Under the pieces are notes generated by a model, which saw only the letters and a list, made by a program, of their open reading frames with translations, had not been told where the DNA came from and made no database searches. Shown here one piece after another: positions 46,601-55,528 of a stretch of DNA of 64,000 nucleotides. A program made the position numbers and the translations under genes. The DNA is from Ulva prolifera (taxonomy: Eukaryota > Chlorophyta > Ulvophyceae > Ulvales > Ulvaceae), in contig CM041197.1 in assembly GCA_023078555.1 (NCBI GenBank), positions 771,501 through 835,500 on the forward strand, given 5' to 3'. Within the stretch, counting starts at the first letter, position 1; each line of letters opens with the position of its first letter.

Positions 46601-47324
46601 CCACAGCTTTGGCAATCAGCACCTGCGCCGCCTCGGTGAGCGCGCTCGCCGCCGCCGGGCACCGCCCGCACACCTCGGCGCTCGCTAAGATTTCGTTTAC
46701 GGTGCCCCCGACGGATTCGGCACGAGCCTCCACGTGCGCTAAGGCCTTTGCCCGCACCTCTGCGTTGCCGCCAGCTTGGCAGGCGCTGGTGATCTCCGCA
46801 AAGTCCTCGGCGATCGCGGAGGCGACGGCGTCGACCTGGCCGACAATGGTGGTGATGCTCGGCTCCTCCGCTTCATCTCCGCAGACGTAGTTGCCGATAT
46901 CAAGCCCTGCATGGCAGGGCCCGTCGGGGGTGGCATGCTTGATTCTGAGACTCGAATGCATCGCACTTGCATTGTGCTGTGCAAACCGGGCCAGACCTAC
47001 GGCCTTCATTGAGATACACATGTACAGATATGCATGTGATACGGGAACTGACTGGCCATGCCTGGGAGACAGGCATTTGCGTCCTGCAGTGGTGAGCACA
47101 GCAGGCAGGCGGGCAAAGGGAGCGACATCCTAACGACGCAGAGGGGGGGGAGGCATCGACGGCGTACATGCAGTGACGAAAGGCTCTGAGGCAATGGGGG
47201 CGGGGGAGGCCACACGGCACAACGGCAGCCTACTGTCCTGAGCCGCAGCGCCCCTGGAGAGCGCAAGCGCGGCCAGGGCAGCCAACAGCAGGCGCACCGC
47301 AGTGTAGCGGAGGCGTAGCACCAT
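43698..47324 (-). CDS. Secreted modular Ala/Cys-rich protein, paralogue 3
   Basis: Six coding exons: 47168-47324, 46584-46906, 46162-46323, 45438-45722, 44785-44917, 43698-44038; 466 aa. Joining phases 1,0,0,0,1 close exactly on a TGA. Residues 1-28 are a signal peptide (LLAALAALALSRGAAAQ). 53-160: LDIGNYVCGDEAEE, SACQAGGNAEVRA, SAEVCGRCPAA, AEAWTQ. 161-214: LFVLSDGG to ISAAQ. 215-309: VGDYLPNCDNIIDESSG, ADAFCAATGGDDTLACGLAE, AVASAM. 310-353: AEAFAAALQEAIACGCDL, WVEAMVNGYADSC. 354-466: cysteine-rich end, PCCDPDHLCIRRNANDSRC, WDGSVHECTLDLL. The 5' leader acceptor is at 47351. Probably extracellular or cell-wall; no catalytic motif is seen. I do not recognise the family by name. Confidence 0.82.
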
Positions 47325-47354
47325 GATAGTGGCTGTGGCTGGTAGACGGCCTGC

Positions 47355-48139
47355 AGCACGAGGCGCTCATGCATGCGGCACGCTCTGTGGTCACCAACAG
47401 CAGCATGGATCGCCGCAGGAGAGCACGCGGGGGCACGGCAATCAGACAAAATAGCGCGCTCGGACAAGCATCGTAGTCGAACTGTCATGCATCCAGGACA
47501 ACAGGCAAGGGCGGGTGCATGGATTGCAGTACACAACACGTTGAGAGGAAGTGCGAGTGTGACTGGCGCGGCTGGGCGCCATTTCCTTTCATGATTGCTT
47601 GGCCCTCACGTGCTGCGTGCTGCTCAGCACAGAAATGACTCACAAAAGCACACAAAAGTCACGTCCAGCCCCTCTGGCCACCAGTTCGGGTGATTCCAAT
47701 TGAGAAGCCAAAGACCCAGCAGCGATGCAAGGTACGACACAGCAGTGAGCAAGGGTCACTGGATGGGGTGGATGGATTTTTTTTGAATGAACTCGAAAGC
47801 ATGCACACATACAGCACCACTTGCAAGTATACGGCACAACTTGCAAGGACAGTGCCAGACATGCATGTGCCATGATCTGTGAAGGCATACCGTGCAGAGA
47901 GTGTCTCCTTCCTGCAGGAGTCAGTGTTGACTGTTCAAATTGTGTTTGCTTTGTGCAGGGGCTAGTGTTGACTGCTTGAGTGTGTCCTAGCTGTGGAAGC
48001 GACAGGGCTATACAGCTAGAAAGAGCTCAGTTGCTGTGTTGCCAGATGTTGTTCCGCAAATAGTGCCACCGAGCCCACGGGTCAGACGAAGGATCGCCGA
48101 GTATAACGGTGCACGGAAGTAGGTTGTAATAGGGCAGTT
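47355..48139. other. Likely 5' leader intron of paralogue 3
   Basis: Lies between the acceptor before the coding start (47351) and the conserved upstream block with its donor (48492). No independent gene is seen. Confidence 0.4.
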
Positions 48140-48860
48140 GGGAGTCGATGGCATCTGCTCTAATTACCTCGTGCTCCCCAACGAGGTGCAGCTCTGCTGC
48201 TGGACATCGGCGGACTCCGCAGCTGGAATGTTCGAACCGTCCTGGTGAAATTCGTGTACACAACTGTGCGTATGAACTTGAAGGAAGCCGAGGAGAATGC
48301 GCAAGGCAGCCGCGAAGCTCAGCTAGAGTGAATGAGATGCTGGCGAAGCGGGCACGCCTGGCCCACCACGAATGCGCAAGCTTGGACGAAAAGCACTTAT
48401 CAGAGCAATGACAAACTCGTCACAGATGCAAACGAGATTTCACCGGGTTTGTGCACGCGCATCTGCATGTCGCCCACCATGCACAGCTTACCTGCAGCTG
48501 TAGCCAGGGGCAGTGGGCAAGGTCATGAAGACGCAGGCGACGCAGACAATAAGCCTTACCTTTTGATTAGCGGTGTGAAGTCGCTGTGGGCGCATTTTGC
48601 CTGCAGCGCTTGGTCAGTTCCGCTTGCTTGTTCGTCGCACTGACAGCCCCACTGGGCCCACGAGAGGTTCTCGACTGATCGTATCTTGGCTGCTTGTCCA
48701 TTTGCAAGTGCAACGTGAACATGTTGGAGCCTGTACGATTTCAAGGGGACCTCCTCCGACGGGTGCCATTTGTAGCCCTCAAGGCATCCTCGGTGTCCAA
48801 CGATAAACCATGGCTACAGATAAGACAAAAAGCTTTAGTGAAGGTGCCTCTTCAGTGTTG
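48140..48860 (-). other. Conserved upstream region of paralogue 3 (candidate 5' exon)
   Basis: Equivalent of 38150-38890; the minus-strand donor CTGCAG|GTAAGC is at 48492/48491. Shared blocks include GACGCA-GCGACGCAG, CACTGACAGCCC and GGGCCCACGAG or close variants. No frame is conserved between the two copies, which favours a leader or promoter over a coding role. Confidence 0.4.
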
Positions 48861-49559
48861 CTGAGTGTCACGGTTTATATATTGCCAGGTATGTGGTGTT
48901 TCTGGATTACTGACGTCGTCCTGGACGGTTAATCAACACTCGTTCATTTGGCTTCATCAGTGTGCAAGAGTTTTTGATCAATGAAGTGGTTACAGTGAAG
49001 ATGCGCATCACATGTACATATGTGACCACATATCCTTGACCAGTGGGCATCGCAGTCAACGGGGGTGCGCACGGCCATGATGCCAGCGGACGTAGAGACT
49101 CTCGTCGCGCATTGACAGGCACTCACTATGCTTGCCCTCCGAATCCAGCTGCAGCGACTTTCCGAAGCCGGGCGTGCCATCGGAACGGGCGACGCTGGTC
49201 ACTAGTAGCTACGCACGCAAGCGGGTCCAATTTCCGTTGATCTCAACGCCATTTCGTACATGGACTAGGACTTTCATGCAATAAGGCCGTCACTAAGCTC
49301 GCTCATATTGTTGCCATCTTGCTATCTGTCTGCCTACGCAAGATTTGCGTCAGTTCTCAGCCATATCAGCGCTCCAGTCCGATGTCCAATGCGCATTCCC
49401 GGAACTTAGCGATTTATACATGATATGACACAAGCCGTACCAAAAATTCTCGAATCTTGTTCGTGCTGTGGATATGCTACACAAGGGCTTCGGAGGCATT
49501 TGCGCAGCTGACACAGCCAGGAAGTGAAAGTTTGATACGACAGCAATACCCCGTTACCG

Positions 49560-50721
49560 CCAGATACGTCGGTTGCATTGGCTTCCCAACATGGCTACCA
49601 GCGCCTCTCGTCCTGAACCTTTTACCAACGTGTAGACCATCGCAACATGATTGCAAACATCTTTTCTGCATTTCAAAACAGTTCGCTGTCGCAAATTTTG
49701 CGCTTTACCGTGCCTGTCTGGCATCGACGATATTCGTGCAGTATGGAACGCCGAACTATGACTAGCTTGCTCAAGGAGGCATACTCTCCCGGCTCTTTCA
49801 CAAATGCAAGTTATTATCATGTCGAGTAAATTGCAGCTTGTTCTGCGCCGAGGCGCTGTTTTTGATGTGGTATAGGGCCGCATTCTGCGCAGCACTTTAC
49901 AGGTGCGTATTCCGCCCCGTTCTCTGTGCAATCCATGATTAGCGTGGAAATCGCTGATCTGACACGCGAAATTCCGAGAATATATCATAACGTTATGTAT
50001 TCCGCTCCAAGTTGCGCTGTGCCTGAGGTCCTTGATCGTATCTGTTGCCGGAGGTGCCTACAGCGGTATGGGCTGCAGTATTTGCTACAATTCGATTCCG
50101 CAGCTTTGCACTTGTGCTGATTTCTAATGTCAGGATTGTATATCGTCAATATGTGTTCGTTGCTCCGAGCCGGGTGCTGCCTGCCACTTTGCTGACCGGT
50201 GAATGGTCACCCTCGTAGCCACAGCATGTGGCTGCAGTCTCTTGGCATCCAGCGTTCCATCTGAATCTAGTCTTGCCGACGCAACAAAACACACTGGTAG
50301 AACCATATGGGAGATCGTTAATCTTGCGCCGGATATGCTTTATTGCTCGTGATGGCTGCATTCTGTCGTGCTCTGCACAGAACAGTTCGCGATTACAATC
50401 TGTATGAAATCGTGTCCGCACTTCGCCGGTGCTTGCCAAAGCAAGGAGCTATTGGATGCAGCTATTGGATGCAACTTGTCGAAGATCGTGCAAGCAGCAG
50501 CAAGCTTTAATTCTGGCAAGTCGCAGCTGTTGTCCTACGCATCGCCCGCGCCTTGCTCATGGATGGCAACCAGGGCGGATGGACTCAAAGTTGCAGCCAT
50601 ACAGGCAACATGGAGAACTTGGATCACGGAGCTCGGAGCGTGCATCGTGGAAACTCTGGAATGCAGTAAGTACGCATATGAAAAGTTCGTTGGGATAAAT
50701 TGGCCAGAGGCAGGGTGTTGA
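49560..50721. other. Left half of the 4.3-kb element, no gene recognised
   Basis: Frames on both strands (144 aa minus at 49554-49988; 117 aa plus at 50368-50721) lack any recognisable domain. They could be diverged transposase exons; this is not shown. Confidence 0.3.
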
Positions 50722-51930
50722 GGTCTCTGAGTCGCCGGGGCGGAACGGACCTACGGTGCTGCGCGAGGACAGCTGAATAAAATGGGCTAAACGCCGCAGC
50801 ACGAAGGCTGTACAGGCAGACAGAAATAGAACAGACAGATGCGAAAAGAGGCAAGAATTCAATACAATGTGATGCACGAATGGGTGGCGCCCCAACCAGA
50901 TCACTGTAAAACGTGCCTGGTCCCAGCAAGCGCTCGGTATAAATACCGATGGTGTGTGCGCCCAGGTCGATCCCCCTGTTAGAGCTGGCCTCGCCGGATC
51001 GCGCAGAGCGCAGACCCCAGATCCCGAGTAACTGCGGGAAAAAGTAAGCATGTGGCCTTCGGAGCCTGAAGGCTGATCGCACACTGATTTCGTGTTCGAT
51101 GTGGGAGCCGTGCCTGCTAACAGCGGGCATGCATGCGAAGCCCCAAGGCTGCCGCGTAACATGCGTGAGTTCGCAAATACACATGGGAGGTCTGCATGCG
51201 AACCGGTCTGTAAGATACCAGTCTAGCTTGGGTAGGACATGACCGCTAATGCGCTGGTCCAGGTAATCCGATATAATACAGTGCCAACTAAGCATGGCTG
51301 CGTAAGCTGGCCGAGTTGGTGCACTCGTAGCCACGTCCAGTAAGGTGTCTGGCATACACGTATCATTGTGATTCGAGTGTACAAGACGCTGTACATAAAT
51401 TGCGTGCACATATGTGCATAATAATAATTAACGTGGTATATAATGTATAAGTGGCGTTGTACAGACGCCAGTCCAAGTTACGAGGACACATGTTGTGGTC
51501 TGCGCTGCAGCCTTAGGTGTCTATAGGTGTGCCGCGCCAGCATGCGCCTAGTGAGATGTATCTCACAACACAGGGCGACCAAATTGGAATGATCAGCAGA
51601 CTCGCAAATTGCGCACTCTGTGGGGCAAAAGTCTCGAGTCCGAGCTTGGTGGTCTGTCAACTCAGGAAAACTTCTCAAAGCACTCAATAAACGGCAGCAC
51701 ATTATGAAGACGACAACACTGGAATGCACGGAACTGCAATTCTGATCAAGTCTTCGAGCATCACTTAAGGTTGCTCTCCGTGGCCTGAGCGATAGTCGAC
51801 ATGTAGAATTGATCGCCAACAAAACGTGTCAGGTGCTTCAAATTGAGCATGAACTTGCACTATGTGGGTCAGGCTTACACAATGACAAAATGCATCAAGG
51901 TGAGTCAACGGCCCTGAACTCTGTCAGCGT

Positions 51931-53359
51931 GTGGATTTTTGTTCATTGACATCCAAGACATTGCAGCAGCTGCTTTCAACACGTGGTTCACCGACCAGAA
52001 GTATCTGGACTGGACCCAAGGACTTTAAAGACAGCTGCGAAATGGCTGCGCAGAAACAATGCATCCGCGTCCTGATACACTTCGAACCGTGTTTGCCTGA
52101 AGACCTGAAGAGGCAGATACGTAAGCTGCGAGGAACAACGAACGGTACACCAGAGTTGTAGATACCACCAACACAGTTTCAGATACCGCCAACCCATCCC
52201 AATGTACGCTCAGAGCTTTCCAATCCAACCGATCCATGCTCTGTATCTCCAGCCAGAAGTCCCTTGGGAGACTGCCCATCAGAGCATGCACAAGGTCAGT
52301 CCAATGCAGCCCCTAGCACTAGTCTTCCAAAGGTGTGTAGAAGTCCAAATTGGTTTCAGGTTACCATGCGTGTGCCGAGGCGAGAACAGATATCGATGTG
52401 GTCTTTCGCCCACTGAAATGTATGTATAAGCGAAGCCCATACAGCCTCAGAGATCGTATCATCAGCAGCTGGCTGCAGCACAAGCTTCACAGCCCGTTGC
52501 TCGACACGCAGTGCCTGCAGCCATGTTGCAGCCCAATTCCCCCCGTTCAGGCCTAGGTGTGTCCCCCATTGCTGCAGCCCCTGCCTATGACTTGCCGGGG
52601 GTCAGCCTGCTCCAAAACAGCACTGCTGCAGAGGTCAGTGGTGCAGGTCGCTGCTCTTCAGCCCGCTGTGGTGCAAGCGGAGCCCGGCCAGCCAGAGGAA
52701 ATGTACCAGCAGCTGCTGGCTGCAGCACAAGCGTCACAGCCCGTTCGGCTCAAGGTATGCTCCCCACTGCTGCTGCCCCTGCATGTGGACGCGCCTGTGG
52801 TCAGCCAAGTCACACACTAGACTGCTGCAGAGGAAATGGTCACCGGCCTCTGCGTCTCAGCGAGGCGGTGCAGCTGCAATGCAGGTGCATAACTCTGACG
52901 TGACTGCCACTGTGCACGATTTCCTGTGCTTGACAGTTGCTACACTCACCAGTTTGCAATACAGGTCGCACAGAATATCAAGGGGAGACAGGCCACACAA
53001 GCTCAAGGTAAGAAGTGTTCAGCAACGGTAAACAAGGACACCACAGATGCAGCTCCAGCTAATCCGCAGCCCCGGGCCCGTGTCTCTGCACGGGTATAGG
53101 TGTGTGTCGATTGCATCTGTCTCTAGTTTCACAGTACATTGAAACACTGTTTATGTTACCATGGCACACAGCATGCTGAACCTTTCACGACTTGCAGGCA
53201 AAAGCACAGGCACAAATGGAAAGGGAGCAGGACAATGAGACTCTGAGCATGCTTCTGCGTTCAGTCAAGCGTCTTCCAGAGCGACAAAGAGCTACCTTTC
53301 TGAGCTCCCTGCCAGAATCACAACGTAGCCGCATGCTGGAGATGCTGGCAACGCCATGA
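51931..53359 (+). CDS. Gln/Ala-rich multi-exon protein carried by the 4.3-kb element
   Basis: Best-supported 3' exons: 52632-52754 (RSVVQVAALQPAVVQAEPGQ to QASQPVRLK), 52831-52884 (RKWSPASASQRGGAAAMQ), 52953-53007 (FAIQVAQNIKGRQATQAQ) and 53205-53359 (AQAQMEREQDNETLSMLLRS to RSRMLEMLATP, stop TGA). Phases 0,0,1 fit and all borders are GT-AG. QQL(L)AAAQASQPV appears twice, in the exon at 52632 and in an earlier candidate near 52466, so exons were duplicated. An upstream candidate (51931-52161) reads KQCIRVLIHFEPCLPEDLKR. The C-terminus may form helices (ETLSMLLRSVKRLPERQRAT). The overall make-up resembles a transcriptional co-regulator, but I recognise no domain. It is either a captured host gene or the element's own second protein. 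5' exons are uncertain. Confidence 0.45.
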
Positions 53360-54300
53360 ATCGATGCAACGGCGTTGACTAGCCATCTAGTACAGCTGCT
53401 GGTAGGTGACAGTGCGTTTCGAGAGAGATTTGTCTGCGTGTCTAGATCCTTTTCTTGTCTGTAATACTACATGCATGGCTGTGATACACGTCTGATACTG
53501 CAGAATGCTCCAATATGGCAACGGTTCGGGCTGCTAGCGACCGACTCGCTGAGCTAGCGAGCGTGCAGTTTGCAGGACAGTGAACAGTGAGATGATAGAT
53601 TGTATATGCACGCAGCTAGGATTGATTAGATGCACGATCTATGGTGGGTATTTGTGCGCGGGTGCCGTGGCTGCAATGTGTCTGGATACTCGACTTGTGT
53701 CGAGAATACCGTGCGGGGATGCGATACCGGCGACTTCATACCGGCAATACGATGGTACTGGCCTAGAGCCTCTGTGGCTGTACCTTGTATGTAATATGTG
53801 TATCAATCGTATTTCCACAATATCAAACTTTGCACTTCTGGCTGTGTGACCAGAGGCACATCGACGATCATTCGTTCATCCTGGGGGTACGGCAGCGCAA
53901 AATGCCAATACGACTGAGTTCATCGCCACTTGTGGATTCTATATACGAATGCTGCCTGTGTGTAAATTCGTGCCGTAGTCTCAAACACTAGCTCCAACGG
54001 CTCACCTCCCGGGACAACCACATCGCTGCCCGTGCGAATTGCCTCATTCAGTCTGGTGCGTGCTGGCTCGATAGCTGAGCGCGTTAATGTGCATGACATT
54101 CTTGAGATGCGTTCTTGTTGTCAAATGTGGCTTGCCTTCGAGTGTTGCAGGCCAAGACAGCCGTGATCACAACCTTGGCTACGTATACACCCCGTCGTGT
54201 CCACTGTTTGGTTGTCAAGACACCACGAGAGCCGTCATGGTTCAGTATACTATGCCATTAGAATTGGCAGGCTGCTACATGCATCGTTAGGTCAAAATAG

Positions 54301-55094
54301 CGGCCATGCACTGTGGGAGAACTGTGTGCCATCACCCACGCCCGCTTCAGCTACCTAGGCCATGCCTTTGCCTTGGCATGGTGTCCACCGGTGTACCCGA
54401 CCTGCGTTGAGCATGTTCCTGCTCCGACGGCTGCCGGTGGACTTGCCATCATGATGGCATGTCTTCCCCGAACAAAGTCTTGGAATTCGGTAGAGAAGCA
54501 AAGTTACTGCTCCTCACAGCAGTGACACGTGCACACACAACACAGCGCACACACTGGGCACGATCCTGCAACTGGAGTCGCGACATCTGTTTTTGATTCG
54601 AATGTGTGTTCACACGATCTGCAGCTGCCCGCAGCCAAAGCAGCATCTCCTGCAACAACGACCAGCTGCTGGCTGCAGCACGCCTCGGCGTCAGCTGGCC
54701 GCAAGGTGTTGTCAGCAAGGGACAGCCAGACCGATGTGACACACACGTATCAGCGCTAGCACTGGCCGTCTCTGTGGGTACGTGTGTAGGTCTACACAGT
54801 TGACATCTGGGGCACGTGCTGCATCCAACAATGTTGTACTGCATTGCCAGGATGTTTTCAAACTGGCAGTCTATGCGGACAAGCAGGCGCCTGTCCCGGC
54901 ATAGGGTCTGGGGCACGTTCCCACCTGCTGCAGTCCATCAGCTGCAACTGACCCCGTCTGACCTCCTCCTCAGCTCAGGCCGGCGACATCATGCACTGCC
55001 TGCGCAGCCCTTCTGGTCTGTGTCCTGGAGATGAGGTTCCGCTGCCAATGCCTGCCACCGCAGGCCTTGCTCGGAGGCGGGAACCACCAGGCAC
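54301..55094. other. No gene recognised
   Basis: Overlapping frames of up to 155 aa (54449-54916, minus) without domains. It lies between the end of unit 3 and the serine-protease-like exons, so it may hold 3' sequence of the latter. Confidence 0.35.
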
Positions 55095-55404
55095 TCAGTA
55101 GCTTGACAGGGCGTACAGCACACACCCACGCATGTCGCACAGCACAGCAATGTGCTGCAAGGACATGGCAGTGGCAGTGGCAGGTACACCTTGCGCAGCC
55201 GGCCGACAGAGCGCTCGTGCTGCTGCATGGAGTGCGTGAGTGGCCTGGGGGTCAGCCCGGAGCTGATCGCCCCGACCAGCATCGCCCCGCCGCTATCCCC
55301 CATCGCTGCATGGAGGCCGCTCTCGGCGCTCAGCGTGCCATCGCCTTCCTGTGCGGCGTCCTCGCTGGTCGCGAAGGCGGCGCGGCTCGCATCCCCGTTC
55401 GCTG
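55095..55404 (-). CDS. Possible trypsin-like serine protease C-terminus (partial)
   Basis: Two exons fit together: 55190-55404, then 55095-55154 ending in TGA, with donor AAG|GTGTAC and acceptor CTTGCAG and matching phase. The first reads SAESGLHAAMGDSGGAMLVG followed by AISSGL. This has the catalytic-serine signature GDSGG, followed, as in the S1 family, by hydrophobic V-G-x-I-S-x-G. The end, VLYALSSY, sits where V-Y-T-x-V-x-x-Y is expected but stops before the usual W-I helix. Upstream exons with the histidine (TAAHC) and aspartate motifs were not found on the minus strand up to 58.5 kb, and the cysteine before GDSGG is missing. It may be a fragment or a coincidence. Confidence 0.35.
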
Positions 55405-55479
55405 CTGTATGCGGCGACCACCCACGTGCTGCTACCCCCCTCCTGGCGCGTGTGCTTTGGGCTGTTCGAGTGCTTGCTC

Positions 55480-55528
55480 GTTGTCCTGGCGGTGCTGCCG
55501 GCCCCTCCGGCTTTGTCTTTGTGACACC
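55480..55528 (-). repeat. 45-bp dispersed repeat copy
   Basis: GTCCTGGCGGTGCTGCCGGC, CCCTCCGGCTTTGTC and GTGACAC match, on the other strand, copies at 10600 and 19804. The preceding GCTTTGGG-TGTTCG-GTG also matches 12900-12925, so the family extends beyond 45 bp in some copies. Confidence 0.7.

Larger units (their letters stand above)
49512..53846. mobile_element. CACAG-ended DNA transposon, 4335 bp, carrying a spliced-looking gene
   Basis: Both ends start CACAGCCAG and remain paired to AAAGTTTGATA (about 26 bp; one base extra on each side at different places). A 3-bp target duplication, TGA, lies at 49509-49511 and 53847-53849. In unit 2 the same flanks (GAGGCATTAGCACACC|TGA|CC) are uninterrupted at about 42586-42606 apart from a short local repeat, so this is an insertion. 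Terminal CAC and a 3-bp duplication fit the CACTA/EnSpm (CMC) superfamily. No transposase is recognised; the + strand carries a Gln/Ala-rich multi-exon gene (51931-53359). Confidence 0.75.
43330..54300. repeat. Tandem duplication unit 3 (about 11 kb)
   Basis: Partner of unit 2 (34330-43330); it carries paralogue 3 and the same upstream blocks. It is longer because of the 4.3-kb insertion at 49512-53846 and because it retains the two exons lost from paralogue 2, though it lacks the 2.85-kb CACTA element. Confidence 0.75.

Noticed and set aside
50624-51409. 261-aa minus-strand open frame inside the 4.3-kb element
   Set aside because: No domain, no splice support, and it overlaps another long frame on the same strand.
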